Positions 36,393-45,793 of a stretch of DNA of 64,000 bases are shown here, piece after piece. A program made the translations under genes and the position numbers. The notes below the pieces were generated by a model. That model saw nothing but the letters and a program-made list of their open reading frames with translations. It was not told where the DNA came from and did no database searches. The stretch's first letter is position 1. Each line of letters opens with the position of its first letter. This DNA is from Kordiimonas sediminis (GTDB lineage Bacteria > Pseudomonadota > Alphaproteobacteria > Sphingomonadales > Kordiimonadaceae), in assembly GCF_014656395.1 (NCBI RefSeq), contig NZ_BNCI01000001.1, positions 186,001 to 250,000 of the forward strand. The letters are read 5' to 3'.

Positions 36393-36400
36393 CTGCGCAG
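36393..36400. promoter_or_regulatory. Possible PhaR-binding palindrome
   Basis: CTGCGCAG sits 16 bases before phaR, in the phaC/phaR divergent region, which is also rich in TGC/GCA words (36304-36342). Some PhaR regulators bind TGC-rich inverted motifs, so autoregulation is plausible. The site is short and may be chance. Confidence 0.3.
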
Positions 36401-36416
36401 CATAAAAGGGATACAG

Positions 36417-37028
36417 ATGGCGAAGAAATCACATAAGAGCGGCGATCCAATCATCATCAAGAAATACGCAAACCGACGTTTGTATAATACAGCCACGTCC
36501 AGTTACGTTACCCTTGACCATCTTGCAGAACTGGTAAAATCAGATACTGACTTTGTTGTACGGGATGCCAAAACCGGCGAAGATATTACCCATAACGTGC
36601 TGACACAGATTATTTTTGAAAAAGAATCCAAGGCCGAAAATATGTTACCGCTGCCGTTTCTGCGCCAACTGATCAGCCTGTATGGGGACGGCTTGCAGGC
36701 AATGGTACCCGGATACCTGCAAAGCGCGATGGAAGCACTGAAGCAAAATCAGGATGAAGTACGCAATGCCTTCATGCAGGGCAAAGGCGCAGACACATAT
36801 GTGTCTTTGTTTGAAGACATTACCAAAAGAAATATGGCCATGTTTCAGGAAACAATGTCCATGTTCTCAGCCCCTCAAAGTGCCGTGAGACCAAAGCCAG
36901 CACCAAAGGAAACACCAGAGGAACCAACCGACACCCCCGCTTCAACCGCATCACAAGACGACGAAATCGAAGCACTGCAGGCACAGCTCGCAGCTCTGAA
37001 AGACAAGGTAGACGCCCTGTCCAAATAA
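36417..37028 (+). CDS. phaR: PHA synthesis regulator PhaR
   Basis: Protein of 203 residues. The N-terminal DNA-binding domain carries IIKKYANRRLYNTATSSYVT and FVVRDAKTGEDITHNVLTQI, typical of PhaR regulators that sense PHA granules and repress phasin and synthase genes. The C-terminal part is Met/Gln-rich with a Pro/Thr linker (150-180) and a short coiled coil (EIEALQAQLAALKDKVDAL). It is divergent from the phaC pair. Confidence 0.93.
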   Translation: MAKKSHKSGDPIIIKKYANRRLYNTATSSYVTLDHLAELVKSDTDFVVRDAKTGEDITHNVLTQIIFEKESKAENMLPLPFLRQLISLYGDGLQAMVPGYLQSAMEALKQNQDEVRNAFMQGKGADTYVSLFEDITKRNMAMFQETMSMFSAPQSAVRPKPAPKETPEEPTDTPASTASQDDEIEALQAQLAALKDKVDALSK

Positions 37029-37289
37029 GCTGGCGTACAAATGTCCCGGTGCGGTCCTGCTTTGGCGGCTGGACAATCTTCGATCATTTGACAGGCGAGA
37101 ACGGCGCACCAGGTATGATATACCACATTAGCGTTCCATATCTTACATGATACAGTCATACCTTTGCTGGCCCAGGTATGGTTTACGCCGTCTGACTACC
37201 ACTTGAACCATACCAAGCGTAGTATAAACAGGCGGCCCCATGGGACCGCTCGACGAAAGCCCATCACATGTGCGGCAGGAGTATGTTGA

Positions 37290-38462
37290 ATGCCCGTTAT
37301 TCTTATCGCCGTTTTTATTGATCTGATTGGGTTTGGCCTGATCGTGCCGATCCTGCCATTTCTAACCCTGAAATATGGTGGCACCGCCTTAACCGGCGTG
37401 GGGCTGATCTCCATTTATGCGCTGATGAGCTTTCTGGCCGGTCCCCTATGGGGGCGTCTATCCGACAGGATAGGTCGTCGCCCTACCCTTATCCTGACAT
37501 TCGCTGGCGCTGCCTGTTCCTATGTGGTGCTGGCAAATGCGGACAGCCTGATTATGCTGTATATCGCGCGGGCGCTTTCCGGTGCCATGGCGGGGAATGT
37601 TGGCATTGTAATGGCTGCCGTTGCAGACCTGACCACGGCGGAAAACCGCGGGCGCGCCCTTGGTTATGTCGGCGCTGTGTTTGGGCTAGGGTTTGCGGTA
37701 GGGCCAGGCCTGGGCGGCATACTCGGCAGTATTGGCGGGGAAGTCAGTATCTATTACCCCGGTATTGCCGCAGTATTTCTGTCGTCTTCAGCCATGCTTC
37801 TTGCATATTTTTTCATGCCGGAAACCAACATCCACAAAACGGAAATAACTGGATACTCGGACAGTGCCAGCAAACGTCAAAGCTGGACAAGCATACTCGG
37901 CGACACACGCAAAAAACTACTCTTCACCATGTTTGTTATCATTGCAGCGGGACAAAGTATTACTTTCTCTATCACGCCATTCTGGCTGGGTGCCGTGTTA
38001 GACTGGAACCAGAAAGAAGTGGGCTATTTACTGATGCTGGGCGGGCTTGCTGTTGCCTTTGTCCAGTCCATAGTCGTTGGCCCTTTGTTTAAGGCAATCG
38101 GAGAGGAAAAAGCGCTGATGGTCGGAGCATCCCTGTGCATCACGGGATGTCTGGTCCTGATCATGTCACCGCCAAGTATAATAATTGCTGTCTGCGCTTT
38201 CCCCATAATCATGAGCGGAACAACACTGGCCTTCCCGGCCATGAACAGCATTATATCCAACAGAACGGACCAGCAAACGCAAGGGGCAGCCCTTGGCCTG
38301 TCTAATGGCTTATCGTCACTGGGCAGGGTTATCGGCCCCTTAAGCGCCGGGGTGCTATTTACACCAGCCGCGCCGGATTCACCCTTTATTGTGGTTGCCT
38401 TCGTCGGCGGCGTTTGCATCCTCTGGTCACTTTTTGAACTACGTGCCCAGTCCAGGCCATAA
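37290..38462 (+). CDS. MFS drug exporter, TetA-like
   Basis: Twelve-helix major facilitator of 390 residues. Motif A is GRLSDRIGRRPTLIL and the TetA/DHA1 features IDLIGFGLIVPILPF and RALGYVGAVFGLGFAVGPGLGG are present. The substrate is unknown; similarity alone does not establish tetracycline resistance. The 260 bases upstream hold no gene or regulator that I can support. GCAGGAG precedes the start. Confidence 0.88.
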   Translation: MPVILIAVFIDLIGFGLIVPILPFLTLKYGGTALTGVGLISIYALMSFLAGPLWGRLSDRIGRRPTLILTFAGAACSYVVLANADSLIMLYIARALSGAMAGNVGIVMAAVADLTTAENRGRALGYVGAVFGLGFAVGPGLGGILGSIGGEVSIYYPGIAAVFLSSSAMLLAYFFMPETNIHKTEITGYSDSASKRQSWTSILGDTRKKLLFTMFVIIAAGQSITFSITPFWLGAVLDWNQKEVGYLLMLGGLAVAFVQSIVVGPLFKAIGEEKALMVGASLCITGCLVLIMSPPSIIIAVCAFPIIMSGTTLAFPAMNSIISNRTDQQTQGAALGLSNGLSSLGRVIGPLSAGVLFTPAAPDSPFIVVAFVGGVCILWSLFELRAQSRP

Positions 38463-38515
38463 AACCATAAATGCGCGGCACAATGCCAAACGGGTTCTAA
38501 GGCTATATACTGATA

Positions 38516-39145
38516 CTAAGACGCAGGACAATTACCTAGTTGCGGGGCCAACCAGTCGGTCATGTCACTGCCTGCTGCTGCCATTGCGGCGTTAAAGCTG
38601 GCAACGATATCGTGCCGGTCTGTACCTGCAACAGTCTGTGATGCAGAAAAGTCGCGACGACCAAGTAGCTTGCTGTCCGTCAGGCGCACAAAAGACATTT
38701 CAATACGCACCAGCACTGTATCATCAGAAGATGCGTCAGAGCGCGGAACATAGTCAAAGGCACGCACCGTCAGGCCAACCCGGCAATTGGATGCAACATC
38801 CAGCGCCCCTTCACCAAGTGCCTGTGCGCTTGTTGCACCGGTAATGGCTTCTACCATATAGCCGCGGACCATATCACCAAGCGCAGTCGCCCACCGTGCT
38901 TCCTTCAGAAAGGTACGCTCGAAGCCCCCCAACTGAACCGCAACACGGCGGGTTCCAAGGTCCTGCGTCATAACAGGTTCGGAGACATACAAAACAGGAC
39001 CTGCGGCATCATTTCGGGCAGGCCCTCTGTAATCGAGACTATAAATAGATGCAGGCTCATCAGATCCAAAAGAAACGATTGGTCCACAAGCAGACAAAGC
39101 GAGCAAAGAAAGAGCGCTACAAGCCTTTAAAAAGTTCTTTGCCAT
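38516..39145 (-). CDS. PqiC-like ABC transporter auxiliary lipoprotein
   Basis: Lipoprotein of 209 residues: lipobox LSAC at Cys20, then a PqiC/DUF330-type domain (PASIYSLD, YVSEPVMTQDLGTRRVAV). It is the last gene of the mlaEFD operon and its start overlaps mlaD by one base. Such lipoproteins sit at the outer membrane to receive the MCE tunnel. Confidence 0.85.
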   Translation of the reverse strand: MAKNFLKACSALSLLALSACGPIVSFGSDEPASIYSLDYRGPARNDAAGPVLYVSEPVMTQDLGTRRVAVQLGGFERTFLKEARWATALGDMVRGYMVEAITGATSAQALGEGALDVASNCRVGLTVRAFDYVPRSDASSDDTVLVRIEMSFVRLTDSKLLGRRDFSASQTVAGTDRHDIVASFNAAMAAAGSDMTDWLAPQLGNCPAS

Positions 39146-40113
39146 CAGGAATCGTCCTCTTTCTTACGTTTCTTAGGGTCATAGGGTTTTTCATCCGGGC
39201 CGAACAGAACCTCAGACGGGTTTTGCTCTATCCGGCTGACCACCCGTGACAAGTTACGCGCTGTACGCCGCAAATCCATTACCAGGCGCGTTACCTCAGG
39301 CAGTGTTCCACCAACAAACTGGGTAACAGCTTCCTCATTATTCCCGACGAGCGTGTCAAGCCGTGTTGCCAGCCCGCGTGCAGCTATCATTGTCTCGGAT
39401 GCCTCTGCCATAAGGCGGCGTCCTTCATCTGACAGCAGTGTCTCCCCGGTGCCAGCAAGGCTTTCTACCGCGGTTGCTGCCTCCGTCACCGCAGACAGTG
39501 CAGCACGTAGATCCCGTACGAGCAAGTCCATTTCTTCCGTGCCTTTGGCGACATTAGCGGTCAACGAATCAATGTTTTTCAAGGTGCTGGAAACAGACGC
39601 CAGATTTTCATCATTCAGAACATCGGAAATACGACTGACAGCACGAATAGCCTCCTTCAGCAGATTCGGTGCCTGTAGATAAACTTCCTGCAGGGATGAC
39701 GTTTCTGATGGAATAACCGGGAAATCCTGATCCTCGCGCGCCTGAATAAAAGGTTTTTGCGGATCGCCGCCATCAATTTCAATATAGGCAACCCCGGTTA
39801 GGCCCTGAAATTCCAGCCGCGCCATCGCGCCTTCATTCACGGGAACCTCTGCGTTCAGCCGTACTGTCACCCGCACTTTGCGCGGGTCGTTCGGCGCCAG
39901 CGTGATGTCGCGCACCTCACCGACGGGTATCCCCAAATAATAAACAGTGCCCCGCTTATAGAGGCCCGACACGGTGCCATCGAAATAAATGTCATAGTCG
40001 CTATATTCAGCATCCAGATCCACCTTGGCGATCCAGATAGTAAAGGCAACCAGTCCCCCTATAAGCGCAAGGACAAAGCCACCAACCAGAATATGTGACG
40101 CACGGGTTTCCAC
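39145..40113 (-). CDS. mlaD: MlaD-like MCE-domain protein
   Basis: Protein of 322 residues with one N-terminal transmembrane helix (about 10-29), an MCE domain (about 40-120, with YFDGTVSGLYKRGTVYYLGI and PVGEVRDI), and a long helical C-terminal region with heptad-like repeats (150-300) that would extend the lipid tunnel. It is longer than E. coli MlaD (183), closer to the yrb/mce type in alphaproteobacteria. mlaF ends two bases before it. Confidence 0.9.
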   Translation of the reverse strand: METRASHILVGGFVLALIGGLVAFTIWIAKVDLDAEYSDYDIYFDGTVSGLYKRGTVYYLGIPVGEVRDITLAPNDPRKVRVTVRLNAEVPVNEGAMARLEFQGLTGVAYIEIDGGDPQKPFIQAREDQDFPVIPSETSSLQEVYLQAPNLLKEAIRAVSRISDVLNDENLASVSSTLKNIDSLTANVAKGTEEMDLLVRDLRAALSAVTEAATAVESLAGTGETLLSDEGRRLMAEASETMIAARGLATRLDTLVGNNEEAVTQFVGGTLPEVTRLVMDLRRTARNLSRVVSRIEQNPSEVLFGPDEKPYDPKKRKKEDDS

Positions 40114-40115
40114 TG

Positions 40116-40877
40116 TTATACTTCCATTCCTGCTGCACGGGCACGTGGCCCTTTAAAATATTGTTGCACCCATGGATGATCAAATTCCATAACTTCCTTT
40201 AAGGGCGCATTGATCAGGATCTTCTTATCGCCCAAAACGGCAACACGGTCGCACACTGTCACCAGAGTATCAAGATCATGGGTAACAAGGAAGACCGTTA
40301 AGCCAAGGGAATCACGAAGCTCCTTGATCATCTGATCAAATGCGGAGGCGCCAATTGGGTCGAGCCCTGCGGTAGGTTCATCCAAAAACAGTATTTCCGG
40401 ATCAAGCGCCAGTGACCGGGCAAGGGCTGCACGCTTTCGCATACCACCGGATAAATCCGAAGGGAATTTTTTTGCGGCGTCCAGGGGCAAACCAGCCATT
40501 GTAAGCTTGGAACAGGCCAGATCATCCATCAGACTTTGCGACATATTGAAGTGTTCCCGCAATGGCACCTGAACATTTTGCGCAACTGACAGGGATGAGA
40601 AAAGCGCCCCGTCCTGAAACAGCACGCCCCAATCACGGCGGCTTTCCATGTCTTCTCTTACCGACATGGTGGATCTGTCCCGGCCATTGACAAGAATACG
40701 GCCTGACCGTTCTTTCAAAAGCCCGATAATATGTTTCAAAAGCACAGACTTGCCAGTACCCGACCCGCCAACAACACCCAGAATTTCGCCGCGCTTAACC
40801 GTCAAATTCAAACCGTCGTGAATGACATTACTGCCAAATGCCGTTACCAGATTTTCTACTTCTATTGCAGCGTCCAT
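40116..40877 (-). CDS. mlaF: MlaF-like ABC ATPase
   Basis: ATPase of 253 residues for the Mla lipid transporter. Walker A GGSGTGKSV, signature LSGGMRKRAALARS, and Walker B ILFLDEPTAGLDP with the SGGM(R/K)KR form typical of MlaF. It likely drives lipid movement between membranes with the STAS-MlaE permease. Confidence 0.95.
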   Translation of the reverse strand: MDAAIEVENLVTAFGSNVIHDGLNLTVKRGEILGVVGGSGTGKSVLLKHIIGLLKERSGRILVNGRDRSTMSVREDMESRRDWGVLFQDGALFSSLSVAQNVQVPLREHFNMSQSLMDDLACSKLTMAGLPLDAAKKFPSDLSGGMRKRAALARSLALDPEILFLDEPTAGLDPIGASAFDQMIKELRDSLGLTVFLVTHDLDTLVTVCDRVAVLGDKKILINAPLKEVMEFDHPWVQQYFKGPRARAAGMEV

Positions 40878-40888
40878 CTTCCCTGCCC

Positions 40889-42019
40889 CTACAAATCAAT
40901 TGCTGTGAAGAAGATGGCAAAAAGCGCATCCAACACGATTACAAGGAAAATTGCCTGCACCACGGCCTGGGTCGTATTAACGCCGAGCGACTCCGCGCTG
41001 CCCCTGACATTCAGACCGTTAAAACAACCGGTAATGGCGATCACAACCGCAAAAAACGGCGCCTTGATCAAACCGACAAAGAAATGATCTGCGCTTATAA
41101 CCTCCTGAAAGTATACAAAAAAGTTCGCTGGCGTAATATTCAGCTGCACCCAGGCCATCAAAGCACCACCGAGAACCCCCATAATATCTGCGTAAAATGT
41201 CAGCAAAGGCAGAGCAATAACCAGCGCAACCAGCCGCGGCAACACCAATACATCAATTGGGTTCAGGCCAATTGTTTTCATTGCGTCCACTTCTTCATGC
41301 AATTTCATGGACCCGATTGCCGCCGTAAACGCGCTGCCGGAACGACCCGCAATAATGATGGCCGTCAGCAAAATTCCCAATTCACGCAGGTGCGCAATAC
41401 CCAGCATATCAACAACGAAAATATCTGCGCCAAAACGTGCCAGCTGGATGGCACCCTGATTGACCATCACGGCACCAATCAAAAAGGCAATCAGGCCAAC
41501 AATACCCATGCTTTTCAGACCAACTGCCTCGATCTGATGTATCAGCGCAGTCCAGCGAATGCGGCGTGGGTCTGTAAGGCTGCCAAATAATCTAACAAAT
41601 ACGAGCCCGATGAAATTCAGCTGCGCCCCGGTGATACGTGTCAGCTTGCGCGTAGCCAACCCTACATCTTCCAGAAACTGGAAATACCACGGCATCTCGT
41701 CTGGGCATGTTTGTGCAGGCGGCGGCTTACAACTTACAACTGCCATCAGTCCTTTATGCTGGGCCGTGACCCCCGTTAGAACAGCTCCAGTGTGGCTATC
41801 AAGCGCATCTGCATAGCGACGGATCAGCACCGCCCCTGTGGTATCCATTTTCCCGATATGACTACAATCAAGGACCGTCGCACCGCGTGAAGATTTGACA
41901 CATACCCCCATCAGGCGGTCAATGGCTTCTGCAGTATCAATTGTCCAGTCCCCCGACAAGGCAACGATCTTGGTCGCGCCAAGATCTTCTATCTCAAAAA
42001 AGTCGGTTGTTACAGACAT
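40889..42019 (-). CDS. mlaE: MlaE permease with fused STAS domain
   Basis: Protein of 376 residues. Residues 1-110 are a STAS domain (VALSGDWTIDTAEAIDRL, TVLDCSHIGKMDTTG) equivalent to MlaB, fused to an MlaE permease (GIVGLIAFLIGAVMVNQGA, GRSGSAFTAAIGSMK). The fusion replaces the separate MlaB of E. coli. First gene of the mlaEFD-pqiC operon, divergent from the MmgE/PrpD gene. Confidence 0.93.
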   Translation of the reverse strand: MSVTTDFFEIEDLGATKIVALSGDWTIDTAEAIDRLMGVCVKSSRGATVLDCSHIGKMDTTGAVLIRRYADALDSHTGAVLTGVTAQHKGLMAVVSCKPPPAQTCPDEMPWYFQFLEDVGLATRKLTRITGAQLNFIGLVFVRLFGSLTDPRRIRWTALIHQIEAVGLKSMGIVGLIAFLIGAVMVNQGAIQLARFGADIFVVDMLGIAHLRELGILLTAIIIAGRSGSAFTAAIGSMKLHEEVDAMKTIGLNPIDVLVLPRLVALVIALPLLTFYADIMGVLGGALMAWVQLNITPANFFVYFQEVISADHFFVGLIKAPFFAVVIAITGCFNGLNVRGSAESLGVNTTQAVVQAIFLVIVLDALFAIFFTAIDL

Positions 42020-42208
42020 GGAGCACTCGCGTTATGCTGTCTTTTATTCTGGCAGCGATTTTTACATACCCACCTAAATTGTCAAATACTGAACCATTTC
42101 AAGTACAAAGGCAGGAAAAGATAGATAAATATATTCCTTATTTCTGTTAATTGGACTAGTTTATCGTCAAAGAAATAAAAAACTCAGCGACAAATCCTGA
42201 GGGACACT

Positions 42209-43606
42209 ATGACAGACCCCAAGACGAATCCCCTACATCTTTATGCTAACTGGGCAGCAAATGTGCCTGCTGACTGGTCAGAATTGGCCATTTCACGAGC
42301 CCGCGACGCAGTCATTGACACGCTGGCGGTGACCATTCCCGGCGCCCAAGAAACCGTTTCCCAAAAAGTTGGCACCCTTGCCGTAAATTGGGGTGGTTCT
42401 GCCTGCAGCATTATCGGCCGCACCGAGAAAACATCACCCCCGATGGCTGCCATGGCAAATGGCACCGCTGCCCATGCGCTGGATTTTGACGATAATTTTG
42501 ATCCTGCAAAAGCACATGCATCTGCGGTTCTGGTACCAGCGCTGCTGGCCCTTGCGGAAGACCGGGACAAAGACGGCACTGCTTTTCTGGATGCCTATAT
42601 CGTTGGACTGCAGATACTTGGCCGCGTTGGGCAGGGGTTGAACCCCTTTCACCGCAGCAGGGGCTGGCACGCGACCGCAACCATTGGCACAGTTGGTACG
42701 GCGGCGGGCTGTGCCCGCCTGCTGGGATTGGACGCTGAAAAAACTGCACACGCCATTTCCCTGTCTACCAGTTTCGCGGGTGGTTTCATGAGCCAGTTTG
42801 GCACCATGACCAAGCCTTTGCACGCTGGGATCGCAGCGGCAGGGGCCGTGCAGGCCGCCCTGTTTGCAGAGGCAGGCATCACCGCGGGGGATCACACTCT
42901 GGAAGGCAAAAACGGCATGGGCACCCTGATGGTCGGCCCCGATGTGGACGACCTGCGTGCCATTATGAAAGACAAAGACGAATACGGACAAAAAGTCGAC
43001 TTCCCAAAAGGGGACGTTGCTGACCCGTTGATGATTGAAAAGTACGGCCTTAAGGTCAAACGTTTCCCCAACTGTGGCAGTGTCCACCGTGCTCTTGACG
43101 GGCTTCTGCAATTACGGGAAAAACATGGCTTCAGCGCAGATAGTGTGACGCGCGTTTTTGTTCGTGCACCCGCTGCGCACCTGCGAAACCTGATGTATGA
43201 CCGGCCCACAACGTCTGCCGAAGCAAAATTCAGTCTGGAATACGGGTTGGCGGTTGGCCTGCTTTACGGGGACGCAACCTTGGCAGACTATGAAGAATCA
43301 GCTATTTCCCGCCCAGAGGTACAGGCACTTTTACCTTTGATAGAAAAAGAATATGTCGAAAAACTTGAATCTGACTTTTTCACGCAGGTTTATGTTACAC
43401 TGAAGTCAGGCGAGGAACTGTTTACCGAGGTCAACATGCCGGTTGGCAGCAGTGCTTCGCCCCTTAGTCACGATCAATTGATGGCAAAGTTTGACGCTTG
43501 TGCAGACGGCCACCTTGACGCCGTGAAACAAGAAGCTATTAAAGAGCAGCTTAACCAAATGAATGATAGTGTTGCTATCAAACATTTAATGAGCCAACTA
43601 AGTTAA
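42209..43606 (+). CDS. MmgE/PrpD family protein
   Basis: Protein of 465 residues, the length of 2-methylcitrate/cis-aconitate-decarboxylase relatives. Motifs MANGTAAHALDFDDN and HYH-free RGWHATATIGTVGTAAGC, plus KRFPNCGSVHRALDG, place it in MmgE/PrpD. Without prpBC nearby its substrate is uncertain (2-methylcitrate, itaconate-type or another dicarboxylate). The first nucleotidyltransferase gene follows after 45 bases and may share its transcript. Confidence 0.85.
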   Translation: MTDPKTNPLHLYANWAANVPADWSELAISRARDAVIDTLAVTIPGAQETVSQKVGTLAVNWGGSACSIIGRTEKTSPPMAAMANGTAAHALDFDDNFDPAKAHASAVLVPALLALAEDRDKDGTAFLDAYIVGLQILGRVGQGLNPFHRSRGWHATATIGTVGTAAGCARLLGLDAEKTAHAISLSTSFAGGFMSQFGTMTKPLHAGIAAAGAVQAALFAEAGITAGDHTLEGKNGMGTLMVGPDVDDLRAIMKDKDEYGQKVDFPKGDVADPLMIEKYGLKVKRFPNCGSVHRALDGLLQLREKHGFSADSVTRVFVRAPAAHLRNLMYDRPTTSAEAKFSLEYGLAVGLLYGDATLADYEESAISRPEVQALLPLIEKEYVEKLESDFFTQVYVTLKSGEELFTEVNMPVGSSASPLSHDQLMAKFDACADGHLDAVKQEAIKEQLNQMNDSVAIKHLMSQLS

Positions 43607-43651
43607 CTAATAAATACTGTGGCACCGCCACATCAGGGACCCGAACACCTT

Positions 43652-44470
43652 ATGCCCTCCAACCAGAAAGTTACAGCCCTTATTCTTGCTGCCAGCCGCA
43701 GAGGCGCAGAGGATTCGGTCGCAAAAGTCCAGAATGTCAGCCACAAATGCCTCGTCACTATAGACGGCATGATTATGCTGGAACGCGTGGTCCGTGAAGT
43801 AAAGGCGGCGAAAGATGTTGGCGCGATTTATGTCTCTATTGAAAAAAGAGAACTGCTGGAACAGATACCGGCGCTGAATGAGATGCTAGAGAAAGGGGAA
43901 ATTCACTTCACCCCCAGCGCTGATAATCTCTATCTTTCCGTTCGGGATGCCGTTGCCAATATAAATCCTGAATGGCCCCTGATAGTCACGACAGGGGATA
44001 ATGCACTGCATACAGCTGAAATTATTAATTATTTCACCGATGCCCTTGCGAAGAGTGCACCGGATATCGGCGTGGCCATGACACCGGCCGATGTTATCCT
44101 AAATGCCTACCCCGACGGCAAAAGGGCATTTCACACCCTGAAAGACGGCGGATGGTCCAGCTGTAATCTGTATGCGATCAAAGGGCCTCATGCGCTTGAA
44201 CCTGCCCGTGTTTTCGAAGGCGGTGGTCAGTTTGGTAAAAACCCGAACCGTATTTTGAAAGCCTTTGGCCTGATGTTCATGATTTTGTACCGCTGGAAGC
44301 TGACCACATCTACGCGCCTGTCAGAGATACTGTCCAAACGGTGGGGCCTGAAGGTTCAGATCATAAAAATGCCATTTGCTGACGCCCCCATTGACGTCGA
44401 CAATCCAGGCGACCTTGAACGCACAGAACAGATTCTGATCGCGCGCAGAAATGGAACACCGGTAAAATGA
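43652..44470 (+). CDS. MobA-like nucleotidyltransferase, paralogue 1
   Basis: Protein of 272 residues with a nucleotidyltransferase fold. The N-terminal loop is LILAASRRGAEDSVAK followed by SHKCLVTIDG (30-39), and the metal-site Asp116 lies in TTGDNALHT. The late motifs SSCNLYAI, GGGQFGKNPNR and MPFADAPIDVDN are shared with the gene at 45794. The normal LAGG motif of MobA is changed to LAAS. It would activate a phosphate or sugar/polyol with NTP; the acceptor is unknown. ATG 43652 is preferred over 43619. Confidence 0.8.
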   Translation: MPSNQKVTALILAASRRGAEDSVAKVQNVSHKCLVTIDGMIMLERVVREVKAAKDVGAIYVSIEKRELLEQIPALNEMLEKGEIHFTPSADNLYLSVRDAVANINPEWPLIVTTGDNALHTAEIINYFTDALAKSAPDIGVAMTPADVILNAYPDGKRAFHTLKDGGWSSCNLYAIKGPHALEPARVFEGGGQFGKNPNRILKAFGLMFMILYRWKLTTSTRLSEILSKRWGLKVQIIKMPFADAPIDVDNPGDLERTEQILIARRNGTPVK

Positions 44471-44557
44471 CCCTAAAAGGTTTTTAAACGGGACTGAGGG
44501 GTATTATAGGTCAGATGCCAACACCCATCGTGGCCTGATGACCACGCTGCCGACTAC

Positions 44558-45616
44558 TTACATTTTATAACGAATTTGTTCGCCGCGGATAACAGCTTCG
44601 AACATTACACGTTGGCGTTCGATCGCATTTGCCAGAACCGACTCGACAATATCAACCTGCTCATACCCCAGTGATTTGGCAGATTGAATAATCGCCCTGT
44701 TGCTGCCCAGATTACAGCTCAGATTAAATTCAAGCGCCCAAACCTTGCCATTTGGTTCGATCCGGTAATCATACCGTCCATAATCAAAGGGCCAGATCAT
44801 GCTGTTACTGGTTTTGGTGTAATCAATCAGTTCCGGGTATTTTGCTGCATCTTCAAATACTTCAATAGATGAACCACCCTGGAACCCACGCTTTTGTTCG
44901 TATGTCACAATGTTTAAATCGCCCTGGGACGGGTTTAACATCGGCGGCAATATCCACGGTTTTCCTGCACCAATTACCGGCACGGTGACATCCACACCGG
45001 GTACAAATTCTTCCACAATCACATCATGATTATCTTTAAGAAGTTCAATCACATGGGGTTTCAAATCATCCCAGTTTTCACTATGGGCAATTCCCCAGGA
45101 TGCCGAGCTATTATTGGGTTTAACCACATATCGCTCTGCCTCGAAGGACGGTACCAGCGCTTCCAGAGAACTGGTTCTGTATATCTGCCAGCGCGGTGTC
45201 GGAATACCCTGATCGCGATACATCATTTTACTGAGATGTTTGTCATCAGCAAATCCCCGCATGCTTGGCGGTGCACCAAGATACGGTACGCTATGATATT
45301 CACATAAACAGGATGACAAAATCTCTGAATTTCGGAAACCGCCACGATTAAAAAGCGTGAAAATAAAATTGCTGTCCGGCGCCTTAAAGAGCGCTTCATA
45401 CGTATTTGACAATTTCAGCCCGACACCCAGTCTTTCCAGACATGCCCGTATTTCGTCATGGTATACAGAATGCGACCCATCGTTTTTATCAAATGCACCA
45501 CCAGACAAAGCATGTTTGGCAAGAAAGAGAACTTCCAGTCTCTTCTTATCTTCATCTTTCAGGCGCAGCGGTTGGCCTTCGCCAAACAACAAATGGTCTA
45601 GCTGTATCCCTGACAA
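44558..45616 (-). CDS. ATP-grasp ligase, D-Ala-D-Ala-ligase-like
   Basis: Protein of 352 residues with an ATP-grasp fold: nucleotide Lys166 (YVVKPNNSSASWG), Glu202/203 (VIVEEFVPG), Asp283 with Arg281 and Arg285, and Glu296/Asn298 (WALEFNLS) as Mg ligands. The N-terminal part (YLGAPPSMRGFADDKHLSKM) aligns with Ddl. Ddl would normally lie in the mur-fts cluster, so this is likely a different amide ligase. TTG start, supported by AAAGGA seven bases upstream. It is convergent with nucleotidyltransferase 1 and divergent from 2. Confidence 0.8.
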   Translation of the reverse strand: MSGIQLDHLLFGEGQPLRLKDEDKKRLEVLFLAKHALSGGAFDKNDGSHSVYHDEIRACLERLGVGLKLSNTYEALFKAPDSNFIFTLFNRGGFRNSEILSSCLCEYHSVPYLGAPPSMRGFADDKHLSKMMYRDQGIPTPRWQIYRTSSLEALVPSFEAERYVVKPNNSSASWGIAHSENWDDLKPHVIELLKDNHDVIVEEFVPGVDVTVPVIGAGKPWILPPMLNPSQGDLNIVTYEQKRGFQGGSSIEVFEDAAKYPELIDYTKTSNSMIWPFDYGRYDYRIEPNGKVWALEFNLSCNLGSNRAIIQSAKSLGYEQVDIVESVLANAIERQRVMFEAVIRGEQIRYKM

Positions 45617-45793
45617 AATAATTCCTTTCAGAAGACCTTATTGGTCGAAAACTATACTCTTTGCACTCTTGAAATCGGATGTCAATTGAATGCAATCACA
45701 ACGATTCGGTGGGGGATATATCTTGCATTTGCCCATGTCAAGCATTAGGAACGCAGCATATTCCTTAGTAAATAATGCAACGAGTGTTCAAGA

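Noticed and set aside
37290-38462. MFS gene as a tetracycline resistance determinant
   Set aside because: TetA-like motifs are shared by many exporters, and no TetR gene or mobile-element sign is present.
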